A stretch of 64,000 nt of DNA, from positions 124,001 through 188,000 of the forward strand of contig NZ_JARGNA010000003.1 in NCBI RefSeq assembly GCF_030167905.1, written 5' to 3'. Positions 47,319-55,881 of the stretch are shown one piece after another (the first letter of the stretch is position 1; every line of letters starts with the position of its first letter). The notes under the pieces are model-generated. The model ran no database searches. It was not told where the DNA came from and was given only the letters and a program-made list of their open reading frames with translations. This stretch comes from Flavobacterium terrisoli (GTDB lineage: Bacteria > Bacteroidota > Bacteroidia > Flavobacteriales > Flavobacteriaceae). Both the position numbers and the translations under genes were made by a program.

Positions 47319-48932
47319 ATGAAGAAGTTTTTCGCCATCTTATCATTAATCATAGTTTCCAATCTTTCAGCCCAACAAAGACCAAAATTGGTAGTCGGAA
47401 TTGTGGTAGACCAAATGAAAATGGAATACCTGTATCGTTTTCAAAGTGATTTTTCCGAAAACGGCTTCAAGCGAATGATGAGCGAAGGCTTTACTTTTCA
47501 TAACATGCATTACAATTATTTGCCAACCTATACTGCGCCCGGACATGCTTCCATTTACACCGGAACAACGCCTGCTGTGCACGGCATTGTAAGTAACGAA
47601 TGGTTCAGCCGAACTTTAGGCAAAGATGTTTATTGCACCGATGATGCTTCGGTGAAAACCATTGGCGACGGAACCAAAGACGAAGGTGAAATGTCACCAA
47701 AGAATCTGCAGGCCACAACCATTACCGATGAATTGAGATTGTCCACCAATTTCAAGGGAAAAGTGATTGGCATCAGCATGAAAGACCGCGGTTCAATACT
47801 TCCGGCAGGCCATTTTGCCAATTGGGCTTTTTGGTACAGCAAAACCGGGAGTTTTATTTCGAGTACTTTCTATGGTGAGCAATTACCGAATTGGGTAACC
47901 GAATTCAACGCCAAAAAAGGTTTCGAAAAATACCTTAATCAAACTTGGAATTTGCTAAAACCGGTGGCTACTTATGATGAAAGCATGGTTGATGACAATC
48001 CGTATGAAGGGAAATTATACAAAGCAGACAAACCGATTTTCCCTTATGACCTGAAGTCGATGTATGAGAAAAATGACGCCGGAGTTTTGCGCGCGACACC
48101 TTTTGGAAATGATTATGTGGAAGAATTTGCCAAATTGGCGATTGAAAAAGAAGCTTTGGGACAAGACAATATCACCGATTTCCTTGCGGTAAGTTTTTCG
48201 TCAACAGATTATGTAGGACACATACTCGGACCGCGTTCCATCGAATTGCAGGATACGTATTTGCGTTTGGATTTGACGATTGCAGACTTCCTTAGTTATT
48301 TGGATAAAACGGTCGGAAAAGGCAATTATTTGGTTTTCCTGACCGCCGATCATGCCGGAGCGGAAAATGCCAGATTCTTAAGAGACAATAAATATGATAT
48401 TACTAATATTGAAGGCAAAGAAATCAGAACGACTTTGAAGAAATTCTCTACCGATACTTTTGGTGAAGACTTAGTCTTGAACTTTGGAGGTTTTAATTTA
48501 TTTCTGAATAAGGAAATCATCAAAGCAAAAGGTTTGGAATTGCCAAAAGTAAAACAGGCTTTCAAAGACTTTCTGATGACGCAGCATTTTGTCAAAAGAG
48601 TCTACACCGAAGAAGAAATTTTAAGCAATTCAGGAGCTGATTATCATTTGAATTGTATTGCCAAAGGATATGATGTAACCCAAAACGGCGATTTGATTAT
48701 CCTTGGCAAACCGGGTTATATCGAATACGGACCAACGGGAACATCGCACGGAACGACCTATACTTATGACACGCATGTACCTTGTCTTTTCTTTGGCTGG
48801 AAAATCAAAAAAGGAGAAAGCCACGATAAAAAGGAAATTACTGAAATCGCTCCGACTTTGGCACAAAAGCTAAAAATCACGATGCCAAACGGTACAGAAA
48901 GCGAAGTCCTGACGGAAGTTTTGGATAAATAA
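47319..48932 (+). CDS. pafA: PafA-type alkaline phosphatase
   Basis: This 537-residue protein has a signal peptide (1-18, ending LSAQ) and the alkaline-phosphatase-superfamily fold. It matches flavobacterial PafA, a phosphate-irrepressible monoesterase with a threonine nucleophile: T72 (PTYTAPGHASIYTG), N93 (IVSNEWF), and K155 and R157 (SMKDRGSILP). Zinc ligands are seen as D31 (VVDQM), the DYVGH block, LTADHAG and GTSHGT. It should act in the periplasm on phosphate monoesters, possibly constitutively. Its stop directly abuts that of the opposing SixA-like gene with no spacer. Confidence 0.9.
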   Translation: MKKFFAILSLIIVSNLSAQQRPKLVVGIVVDQMKMEYLYRFQSDFSENGFKRMMSEGFTFHNMHYNYLPTYTAPGHASIYTGTTPAVHGIVSNEWFSRTLGKDVYCTDDASVKTIGDGTKDEGEMSPKNLQATTITDELRLSTNFKGKVIGISMKDRGSILPAGHFANWAFWYSKTGSFISSTFYGEQLPNWVTEFNAKKGFEKYLNQTWNLLKPVATYDESMVDDNPYEGKLYKADKPIFPYDLKSMYEKNDAGVLRATPFGNDYVEEFAKLAIEKEALGQDNITDFLAVSFSSTDYVGHILGPRSIELQDTYLRLDLTIADFLSYLDKTVGKGNYLVFLTADHAGAENARFLRDNKYDITNIEGKEIRTTLKKFSTDTFGEDLVLNFGGFNLFLNKEIIKAKGLELPKVKQAFKDFLMTQHFVKRVYTEEEILSNSGADYHLNCIAKGYDVTQNGDLIILGKPGYIEYGPTGTSHGTTYTYDTHVPCLFFGWKIKKGESHDKKEITEIAPTLAQKLKITMPNGTESEVLTEVLDK

Positions 48933-49439
48933 TTAAGGCGTACTTTTTCCGTATTTCATGGTCGTTACTTCAGCGGGCTTTCCTTCTTTAAGGATTACGA
49001 CAAATATATTGTCAAATTGGTTCTCGTTGATGGTAACGTTATAAGCATTTTTGGTAAGCACTTTAAGAATCTCAGGAACCGTATTAGAATGCCCAACAAT
49101 AACCACGGTTTGTCCATGGTGCGCTGCAATCAGTTCATTGACCAATTCGGCATAAGGTTTGTTGGCCGGATATTCCGTAATGGCAATCTTTTTTTCTGAG
49201 GCAAGCGGTGTTACGGTTTGTTTGGTTCGGTTATACGGAGTGGAATAAATCGCATTGACATAAACAGATTGCAATGTTTCTCGTAGCGCATCGGCTCTTA
49301 TCAGACCTTCTGTACTAAGATTGGTGTCTTTTGTTGTATCTGCTTTTTCGGCATGACGCAAAACGATGAATGTTGTTGTGGTTTGGGAAAAGGAAGTTAA
49401 GGAAAACAATAAAATCATAACGGCAGCAATTTTTTTCAT
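48933..49439 (-). CDS. Histidine phosphatase family protein (SixA-like), exported
   Basis: This 168-residue protein has a signal peptide (1-18, ending TSFSQ). The family motif RHAEK holds the catalytic His, followed by LSTEGLIRADAL and the second His in VIVGHSNTVPEIL. The fold is that of phosphoglycerate mutase/acid phosphatases; the substrate is unknown. A periplasmic location is likely, unlike cytoplasmic SixA. The gene converges on the PafA-type gene with touching stop codons. A -7 box lies at 49464-49471. Confidence 0.88.
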   Translation of the reverse strand: MKKIAAVMILLFSLTSFSQTTTTFIVLRHAEKADTTKDTNLSTEGLIRADALRETLQSVYVNAIYSTPYNRTKQTVTPLASEKKIAITEYPANKPYAELVNELIAAHHGQTVVIVGHSNTVPEILKVLTKNAYNVTINENQFDNIFVVILKEGKPAEVTTMKYGKSTP

Positions 49440-49463
49440 AACGGTTATCCTTTAGGTGTTGTT

Positions 49464-49471
49464 CAAAGATA
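49464..49471 (-). promoter_or_regulatory. -7 promoter box for the histidine phosphatase gene
   Basis: CAAAGATA on the plus strand reads TATCTTTG on the minus strand, a TAnnTTTG match 25 nt before the start codon at 49439. Confidence 0.55.
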
Positions 49472-49508
49472 AATCTTTTTATGAAATACTGCAGCGAAAT
49501 AATTGTCC

Positions 49509-49541
49509 ATAAAAAAATCCCGATGCATCGGGATTTTGTTT
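49509..49541 (-). terminator. Intrinsic terminator after lysA
   Basis: A perfect palindrome AAAATCCCGAT/ATCGGGATTTT spans 49514-49537, with an A run at 49511-49517 that becomes the T run on the minus strand. It lies just past the lysA stop. Confidence 0.85.
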
Positions 49542-50746
49542 TATAGTTCAACCAAAATTTGGTTCTGTAATAAATCTTCAAAAGTTTCTCTTTCTCTGAT
49601 CAAATGACCTTTGCCGTTTTTCCATAAAACTTCGGCCGGTTTGAAACGTGAGTTATAATTGGAAGCCATCGAGAAACAATACGCGCCGGCATTTCTAAAG
49701 CACAACGTATCGCCTTCATGAATTTCCGTGATTCTGCGATTACTAGCAAAAGTATCGGTTTCACAGATATAACCAACCACGGTATAGAAACGCTCTTTTC
49801 CTTTTGGATTAGAGATGTTTTCAATGGTGTGCTGCGAACCGTAAAACATCGGACGAATCAAGTGATTAAATCCGGTGTCAATACCGGCAAAAACCGTTGA
49901 AGTCGTTTGCTTGATTACGTTTACTTTGGCCAGGAAATAACCGGCTTCGCTCACTAGAAATTTTCCCGGTTCAAACGCCAAAGTCAATTCGCGACCGTAT
50001 TCCTTTTCAAAAGCCAAAAAGCGTTTGGTTAATTTTTTACCCAATTCTTCGATGTTGGTTTCGATATCACCTTTTTTATAAGGTACTTTAAATCCTGAAC
50101 CAAAATCAAGGAAGTCTAAGTCTTTAAATTGTTTTGCGGCATCAAATAAAATCTCGGCAGCATACAAGAATACTTCAATGTCCAAAATATCAGAACCTGT
50201 ATGCATATGGATTCCATTGATGTTCATTTTGGTGTTTTCCACGATGCGCAAAATGTGCGGAATCTGATAAATAGAAATCCCAAATTTACTATCGATGTGA
50301 CCTACGGATATATTCTCGTTTCCACCAGCCATTACGTGCGGATTGATACGGATACAAACCGGAACTTTCGGATGTTTGGTTCCAAAATGCTCCAATACGG
50401 AAAGATTGTCAATATTGATTTGAACACCTAATGCCGCAACTTCTTCTATCTCTTCAAAAGAAACGCCGTTAGGAGTAAAGATGATTTTGTCTGGTGTAAA
50501 ACCGGCATGCAAACCCAATTGCACTTCCTGAATGGAAACGGTGTCAAGACCTGAACCCAGGTTCTTCAGTAGCTTCAGAATAGAGATGTTTGACAAGGCC
50601 TTCATCGCATAGTTGATGCGAAGCTTCTCCACCTTGGCAAAAGCATTGGTTAAACGATTGTACTGAAATTCAATTTTTTCAGCATCATACACATAAAGTG
50701 GATTCCCGTATTCGCGGGCCAATTGTTCTAATTCTGTCGGTTGCAT
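49541..50746 (-). CDS. lysA: Diaminopimelate decarboxylase
   Basis: This 401-residue fold-type III PLP enzyme performs the last step of lysine synthesis. The PLP lysine is K49 (INYAMKA), with the phosphate-binding GSGFKVPYKKGD region and the HMHTGSD segment also present. The substrate-binding CETDTFA holds the cysteine of the active site contributed by the partner subunit. The domain order and length are normal for LysA rather than for ornithine/arginine decarboxylases. A promoter with both boxes lies at 50768-50798. Confidence 0.95.
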   Translation of the reverse strand: MQPTELEQLAREYGNPLYVYDAEKIEFQYNRLTNAFAKVEKLRINYAMKALSNISILKLLKNLGSGLDTVSIQEVQLGLHAGFTPDKIIFTPNGVSFEEIEEVAALGVQINIDNLSVLEHFGTKHPKVPVCIRINPHVMAGGNENISVGHIDSKFGISIYQIPHILRIVENTKMNINGIHMHTGSDILDIEVFLYAAEILFDAAKQFKDLDFLDFGSGFKVPYKKGDIETNIEELGKKLTKRFLAFEKEYGRELTLAFEPGKFLVSEAGYFLAKVNVIKQTTSTVFAGIDTGFNHLIRPMFYGSQHTIENISNPKGKERFYTVVGYICETDTFASNRRITEIHEGDTLCFRNAGAYCFSMASNYNSRFKPAEVLWKNGKGHLIRERETFEDLLQNQILVEL

Positions 50747-50767
50747 AATTGTTATTTAATTTTCATG

Positions 50768-50798
50768 CAAAGCTAACGCCCAAGTGGCGCAATTCCAA
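50768..50798 (-). promoter_or_regulatory. lysA promoter with both -33 and -7 boxes
   Basis: On the minus strand TAGCTTTG (50775-50768) is preceded by TTG (50798-50796) with a 20-nt spacer, the same spacing as in the rpsH promoter. The box lies 21 nt from the start codon at 50746. Confidence 0.65.
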
Positions 50799-50832
50799 AG
50801 AAAAAAATAACAGAATTCGTGCTTTTTGAAAG

Positions 50833-51240
50833 CTATTCTACAAATTGTAGCCTAAAACCATCAGCAATTGATTGGTCGATAACAAATTCATTGTCAGAGG
50901 TTGAGAAACAACCCATTTCAATTCCGTCTATTTTTAAGATTTCTCCACAAGGATAATCAGGATTATCGACAATCTGGTAGTTGTAAACCCCGGTTTCAAA
51001 AACATCCCATTTATCCGGGTCGGTATTATTGTTTAATATGCTTACGGTTTGCGTGATTGGATTGAAATCCCAAGTGATTAATCCTGGTTCAAAATCGTTG
51101 TCAATTCCGGCAAAAGTACCGCTAACATTTACAAGCTTCCACTGTCCCTGCGGATTGTTTGCATTTGAATTGGAATCATTGCTGCAGCCTGAAAGCAGAA
51201 TGATTGTCAACAGGCTAAAAAAAGTGATTAGTTTCTTCAT
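50833..51240 (-). CDS. Small lipoprotein, lipocalin-like
   Basis: This 135-residue protein has a lipobox ending at C19 (ILLSGCS) and a Ser/Asn-rich linker. The body resembles small lipocalin-like beta-barrel lipoproteins: GQWKLVNVSGTFAG, ITWDFNPITQTVSI and a late ISFDNNEFVI-like strand (TSDNEFVIDQS). No binding or catalytic site is evident. The residues after the cysteine are not strongly acidic, so periplasmic-side anchoring is as likely as surface display. A -7 box lies at 51258-51265. Confidence 0.7.
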   Translation of the reverse strand: MKKLITFFSLLTIILLSGCSNDSNSNANNPQGQWKLVNVSGTFAGIDNDFEPGLITWDFNPITQTVSILNNNTDPDKWDVFETGVYNYQIVDNPDYPCGEILKIDGIEMGCFSTSDNEFVIDQSIADGFRLQFVE

Positions 51241-51257
51241 GATTTTTTGATTTAAAA

Positions 51258-51265
51258 CAAAGATA
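51258..51265 (-). promoter_or_regulatory. -7 promoter box for the small lipoprotein gene
   Basis: CAAAGATA on the plus strand reads TATCTTTG on the minus strand, a TAnnTTTG match 18 nt before the start codon at 51240. Confidence 0.5.
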
Positions 51266-51353
51266 CGACAGCTTAAAAAGGGTTGCGTAACAGTTGATAA
51301 AAAAATGCAAACTAAATTGGGTTACATTTCTTTTTCGTTTGATTCTAATTAAT

Positions 51354-51361
51354 TACTTTTG
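51354..51361 (+). promoter_or_regulatory. -7 promoter box for sucC
   Basis: TACTTTTG matches TAnnTTTG, 54 nt before the sucC ATG at 51416. The leader holds CAACACAA (51394-51401), close to the motif in the carA and pyrG leaders. Confidence 0.6.
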
Positions 51362-51415
51362 TGGCACATTTTGCTGAATTCAGTTCGGCATCTCAACACA
51401 AATAAAAACTTCAAT

Positions 51416-52609
51416 ATGAATATTCACGAATATCAAGGTAAAGAAATTTTAGCCAGTTATGGCGTTCGCATTCAACGTGGCATTGTGGCTAATAATCCGG
51501 TAGAAGCGGTAGCAGCTGCAAAACAACTAACGGCTGAAACAGGAACGGGTTGGCATGTTATCAAAGCACAAATTCACGCTGGTGGAAGAGGAAAAGGCGG
51601 CGGAGTGAAGTTGGCCAAAAACCTGCAGCAAGTAGAAGAAATTGCGGAACAAATCATCGGGATGCAATTGATTACACCTCAAACGCCACCGGAAGGAAAG
51701 AAAGTACACAAAGTTTTAATCGCTGAAGATGTTTATTATCCGGGAGAAAGTGAAACTTCTGAATTTTATATGTCAGTTTTGTTGAACAGAGCCAAAGGAA
51801 GAAACATGATTATGTATTCTACTGAAGGCGGAATGGATATTGAAGAAGTTGCTGAACACACACCACATTTAATCTTTACTGAGGAAATTGATCCTGCGGT
51901 TGGATTGCAAGGTTTCCAAGCCCGTAGAATTGCTTTCAATTTGGGTCTTTCAGGAAATGCTTTCAAGGAAATGGTGAAATTCGTTGAAGCTTTATATAAT
52001 GCTTATATTGGTTCAGACGCTTCTATGTTTGAAATCAATCCGGTATTAAAAACTTCTGATAACAAAATCATGGCGGTTGACGCCAAAGTAAATATAGATG
52101 ACAACGCTTTGTTCAGACAACCTAAATATGCTGACATGCGCGACATCCGTGAAGAGAATCCAATTGAGGTTGAAGCCAAAGAAGTTGGGTTAAACTATGT
52201 TGACCTTGACGGAACGGTTGGTTGCATGGTAAACGGAGCCGGATTGGCGATGGCTACTATGGACTTGATTAAATATGCAGGTTTTGAGCCGGCAAATTTC
52301 CTTGACGTAGGTGGAACAGCGGATGCAAAACGTGTTGAAACGGCTTTCCGCATCATCTTAAAAGATCCAAACGTAAAAGCAATTTTGATCAATATTTTTG
52401 GTGGTATCGTTCGTTGTGACCGTGTGGCACAAGGAGTTGTTGATGCTTACAAAAACATGGGTGACGCTATTAAAGTGCCAATCATTGTGCGTTTGCAGGG
52501 AACTAATGCTGAGATTGCCAAAGAATTAATCGATAATTCAGGAATGCCGATTTTATCTGCGGTGCAATTCCAGGAAGCTGCTGACCAGGTGAAAGCTGCT
52601 TTATCTTAA
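51416..52609 (+). CDS. sucC: Succinate-CoA ligase (ADP-forming) subunit beta
   Basis: This 397-residue subunit binds nucleotide and succinate in the TCA-cycle enzyme. It starts MNIHEYQGKEILASYGV, has the ATP-grasp block KAQIHAGGRGKGGGVKLA and the magnesium-binding FEINPVLKT. The C-terminal CoA-ligase fold has CMVNGAGLAMATMD and NIFGGIVRCD. An ATG at 51359 overlaps the promoter box and is rejected. sucD is not adjacent, an arrangement seen in other flavobacteria. A terminator follows. Confidence 0.96.
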   Translation: MNIHEYQGKEILASYGVRIQRGIVANNPVEAVAAAKQLTAETGTGWHVIKAQIHAGGRGKGGGVKLAKNLQQVEEIAEQIIGMQLITPQTPPEGKKVHKVLIAEDVYYPGESETSEFYMSVLLNRAKGRNMIMYSTEGGMDIEEVAEHTPHLIFTEEIDPAVGLQGFQARRIAFNLGLSGNAFKEMVKFVEALYNAYIGSDASMFEINPVLKTSDNKIMAVDAKVNIDDNALFRQPKYADMRDIREENPIEVEAKEVGLNYVDLDGTVGCMVNGAGLAMATMDLIKYAGFEPANFLDVGGTADAKRVETAFRIILKDPNVKAILINIFGGIVRCDRVAQGVVDAYKNMGDAIKVPIIVRLQGTNAEIAKELIDNSGMPILSAVQFQEAADQVKAALS

Positions 52610-52640
52610 GAAAGAAGTACGATTTACAAAATACAAAGTA

Positions 52641-52676
52641 AAAATCCTGAGCATAGCTCGGGATTTTTTATTATTT
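52641..52676 (+). terminator. Intrinsic terminator after sucC
   Basis: AAAATCC-T-GAGC (52641-52652) pairs with GCTC-G-GGATTTT (from 52656), followed by T-rich sequence. One G-T pair or mismatch interrupts the stem. Confidence 0.8.
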
Positions 52677-52711
52677 TTCGGCTTTATTTTTATCACCAAG
52701 TTAATCTCTAA

Positions 52712-54073
52712 ATGGATATCAAAAACTTTTCCACCAAAAGAATAAATATACTGATCGTTTTGATTTCATCGTTGATGATGATTGTCGTGTTGAATTTGCC
52801 TTTTAAGGCAAAACCTTTTGGTGATATTACGTTTCATGAAGAATCAAAAAACTTAGCCTTGTTTTTAAAAGGTGACATTGGTTATGATAAAGTCACGATA
52901 ACCAAAGCGCCCGGACCGATTATTTTTTATACGCCGGCTTATTTGGTGGCACCATCTGATGCTACCGATAACCAGCTTTGGGTTTATGGCGTAGTGTTTA
53001 CCTTTATCATCATTACCATTAGCCTGCTGCTGATTTTTAGGATTGGTTCCTCTTTCTTTTCCAAGGAAGTCGGATTGCTGAGTGTGCTGCTGTTCTTTAT
53101 TTTTCCCATCCATTGTTATTATTCCTTGGGAATCTTGGCTGAAGCACCGGCATTTTTTTCATTGACATTAGCGCTTTTTGGTTGGTCAATCGCCTATCAT
53201 AAACCGGAGAAAAAGAAAGGTTGGCTGTTGTTGATTTTAGGAATGTGGTTTCTGATTTTGAACAGGCCAAATGCCATGTTGCTTTTAGGGTTTGGCATTT
53301 TAGTAGTGCTTTTTACCTTTTTTAAAAACAAAGATTTTTTTGCAGCCTATGGAAAGAAATTGGTTATTGCCTGTTTTGCGGTTGGGGTTTTAGGTGTTGC
53401 CGTACTTCAATTGGCCAAAATTATAACCGGAACCAAATCCGTTGGCAATCAGGAAGAGTTACTCTATTTTGTTGCCCATCAGGGAAGATTTCAATTCAGG
53501 GAAGAACCGACAGATTTTCGTTTTTGGGATAATGAAATCAGACCCGACAGTAAAGATTATCAAAATTGGGTACAAAGCATAGTCGATTTAGAACAAACGA
53601 AAGTCAAAACGGGGCAAACCCATAGCGCCGTATACCGCCAATTTTTGATTGACGATGCGTTAGAACATCCCTTTTTGTTCACCCGACAGTTCTTTGTCAA
53701 GTGTTTTTATGGCCATGTGTATTTTATCAATAGCGTGAAACCCAAAGATTTTGCGCTCGGCCCAATTCACGGCGTAATTGGTTATTGGTCATTTATTTTA
53801 TTGATCAATTCCATCAATCTCATTATTTTATTTGGAGCATTTTTGTTTTTATATAAAGAAAAGAACCTACTCAGGTATTGGCCGTTTTGGGCTGTCATCA
53901 TAGCCTTGTTGATATTTCATGGGCTGACTTACATGGAACCGCGCTATATGTTCCCGGCACGTGTGGCATTGTATATTATGAGTGCGGCAGGTTTATATAA
54001 AATTGGTTGGATACAAAGAAAAGTGGATTTTATGTCGAAATTTGTTTTTACGTCTAACAAACAAATCAGCTAA
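52712..54073 (+). CDS. Polytopic membrane glycosyltransferase, GT-C/family 39-like
   Basis: This 453-residue protein has about ten hydrophobic segments. After the first helix it carries a loop with acidic residues (FGDITFHEESKNLALFLKG) placed where GT-C enzymes hold their catalytic Asp/Glu. KAPGPIIFYTPAYL and ILNRPNAMLLLGFG are also typical of the ArnT/PMT superfamily. Such enzymes use polyprenyl-phosphate sugars as donors on the periplasmic side. The stop overlaps the start of the next gene (TAATG), a GT2 enzyme of the type that makes those donors. Confidence 0.75.
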   Translation: MDIKNFSTKRINILIVLISSLMMIVVLNLPFKAKPFGDITFHEESKNLALFLKGDIGYDKVTITKAPGPIIFYTPAYLVAPSDATDNQLWVYGVVFTFIIITISLLLIFRIGSSFFSKEVGLLSVLLFFIFPIHCYYSLGILAEAPAFFSLTLALFGWSIAYHKPEKKKGWLLLILGMWFLILNRPNAMLLLGFGILVVLFTFFKNKDFFAAYGKKLVIACFAVGVLGVAVLQLAKIITGTKSVGNQEELLYFVAHQGRFQFREEPTDFRFWDNEIRPDSKDYQNWVQSIVDLEQTKVKTGQTHSAVYRQFLIDDALEHPFLFTRQFFVKCFYGHVYFINSVKPKDFALGPIHGVIGYWSFILLINSINLIILFGAFLFLYKEKNLLRYWPFWAVIIALLIFHGLTYMEPRYMFPARVALYIMSAAGLYKIGWIQRKVDFMSKFVFTSNKQIS

Positions 54074-55029
54074 TGGAAAGTAATCAAAAACCAATCATTG
54101 GTGTTGTTTCACCATGTTATAACGAAGAATCGGTGTTGAATGAAACATCAGCCCAACTAAATGCTATCATCGCCGATTTGGTTTCGAAGGATGTCATTTC
54201 CGAGAAAAGTTTTGCAGTTTTCGTAGATGACGGAAGTAAAGACAATACCTGGAAAATCATTGAAGAGAATGCCAGGCAGTTTGTTCATATTAAGGGTTTA
54301 AAACTGGCCGGAAATGTAGGACACCAAAAAGCATTGTTGGCAGGCTTGCTTACGTTTAAGGATGAGGCCGATGCTTTGATTTCCATCGATGCCGATTTGC
54401 AGGATGATGTGCGTGTGATTGAAGAAATGATTGTGAAGTTTAAATCGGGAACTGATGTGATTTATGGTGTCCGCAAAGAAAGAGCTACTGATACTTTCTT
54501 CAAGCGCAATACGGCGCTGATGTTCTATAATCTGATGAAGAAGATGAGAGTCAACATCATTCACAACCATGCCGATTATCGTTTGTGCAGCAAAAGAGTT
54601 TTGAATGCCTTATCGGATTTTGGAGAAGTTAATTTATTTTTGCGGGGCATTATCCCAACAATTGGTTTTAGCAAAGATGTCGTTTATTATGACCGTTTGG
54701 AGCGTTTTGCCGGAGAATCCAAATATCCTTTCCGCAAAATGGCGGCTTTTGCCTGGAATGGTGTGACTTCGTTTAGTAATTATCCATTGAAACTGGTAAC
54801 CATAATAGGTTTTGTTATCTTTTTCTTTTGTTTGCTGATGACCGGTTATGCCTTGTTTGCCCTGTATACGGGTAATGTGGTTCCGGGTTGGCTTTCAACG
54901 GTATTGCCAATGTATTTTTTAGGCGGAGTTCAATTGTTCTGTTTCGGAATTGTAGGCGAATATATTGGCAAAATATATTCAGAAGTAAAACAAAGACCAA
55001 GATATTTTATAGATAAAAGAGTAGATTAA
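54073..55029 (+). CDS. GT2 glycosyltransferase, polyprenyl-phosphate sugar synthase type
   Basis: This 318-residue protein has an N-terminal GT-A domain (VVSPCYNEESVL, FVDDGSKDNTW, metal-binding ISIDADLQDD) and a region with RVNIIHNHADYRLCSKRV. Two C-terminal transmembrane helices follow (about 235-260 and 270-295). This build matches dolichyl- or undecaprenyl-phosphate glucose/mannose synthases of the GtrB/DpgS type. It is translationally coupled to the GT-C gene before it, so it probably supplies that enzyme's lipid-linked sugar. Confidence 0.87.
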   Translation: MESNQKPIIGVVSPCYNEESVLNETSAQLNAIIADLVSKDVISEKSFAVFVDDGSKDNTWKIIEENARQFVHIKGLKLAGNVGHQKALLAGLLTFKDEADALISIDADLQDDVRVIEEMIVKFKSGTDVIYGVRKERATDTFFKRNTALMFYNLMKKMRVNIIHNHADYRLCSKRVLNALSDFGEVNLFLRGIIPTIGFSKDVVYYDRLERFAGESKYPFRKMAAFAWNGVTSFSNYPLKLVTIIGFVIFFFCLLMTGYALFALYTGNVVPGWLSTVLPMYFLGGVQLFCFGIVGEYIGKIYSEVKQRPRYFIDKRVD

Positions 55030-55039
55030 TACAGCAGTT

Positions 55040-55777
55040 ATGAAAAAAAAATATGAAGAAAAGTATCACGATGTAGAAACCAATCATTGGTGGTTCAAGT
55101 CAAGGAGAAAATATTTGCTCGACTTGTTACAAGATGCACCTAAAGACAGCAAAATACTGGATATTGGTTGTTCTTCGGGGGTTTTCTTAAAAGATTTGGA
55201 AGCGCTGGGTTTTTCGCTCGAAAACCTTTATGGTGTTGACATCAGTGAAAAAGCAATTGCCAATTGTAAAGCCAATGGGATTGCCAATGCTTTTGTCATG
55301 GATGCCCAAAATATTACCCTAACAGAGACTTTTGATATCATCATCGCTTCCGATTGTTTGGAACACTTACAAGATGATAAAATAGCACTGCAAAACTGGA
55401 ATTCGTTGTTGAAAATAGGAGGCAAGATGTATGTTTTTGTGCCAGCCTTTATGTCTTTGTGGAGTTATCATGACGTAGTCAACATGCATTTCAGGCGCTA
55501 TACTTTACCCGAATTAAAATCGAAAATGCTGGCTGAAAAACTGCAGATTGTTAAATCCAGCTATTGGAATTTCTTTTTGTTCGTACCGGTTTATGCGTTT
55601 AGAAGACTGACGTCAGTTTTTCAAAAAAACAAAACAGGAGAAAGCGATATTTCAATTGGTAACGCTTTTGTCAACAGTACTTTGCTGCAGCTTATCATTG
55701 TTGAGAATAAACTCCTGAAAGTGTTTAATTTTCCATTTGGCGTAAGCACTTTTTGCATAGCCCAAAAAACATCATAA
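55040..55777 (+). CDS. Class I SAM-dependent methyltransferase
   Basis: This 245-residue protein starts KKKYEEKYHDVETNHWWFKS, an N terminus common in methyltransferases linked to glycan loci. SAM-binding motif I is ILDIGCSSGVFLKDL, motif II lies near LYGVDISEKAI, and the post-motif region reads FDIIIASDCLEHLQDD. The gene lies 10 nt after the GT2 gene. A surface-glycan or lipid-linked-sugar substrate is inferred from context. No transmembrane segment is clear, though the C-terminal part is hydrophobic (WNFFLFVPVYAFRRL). Confidence 0.85.
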   Translation: MKKKYEEKYHDVETNHWWFKSRRKYLLDLLQDAPKDSKILDIGCSSGVFLKDLEALGFSLENLYGVDISEKAIANCKANGIANAFVMDAQNITLTETFDIIIASDCLEHLQDDKIALQNWNSLLKIGGKMYVFVPAFMSLWSYHDVVNMHFRRYTLPELKSKMLAEKLQIVKSSYWNFFLFVPVYAFRRLTSVFQKNKTGESDISIGNAFVNSTLLQLIIVENKLLKVFNFPFGVSTFCIAQKTS

Positions 55778-55848
55778 TAAGCCGTTGCAAATTCTCGCCC
55801 AAAATAGCTAAATACTCATTTAACGCATTTTCAACCAAAAGGAAATGC

Positions 55849-55856
55849 TATTTTTG
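55849..55856 (+). promoter_or_regulatory. -7 promoter box for the sensor kinase operon
   Basis: TATTTTTG matches TAnnTTTG, 25 nt before the kinase start at 55882. The kinase and the regulator genes are 5 nt apart and would share it. Confidence 0.55.
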
Positions 55857-55881
55857 TTTGGAACATTACATAAATGTACGA

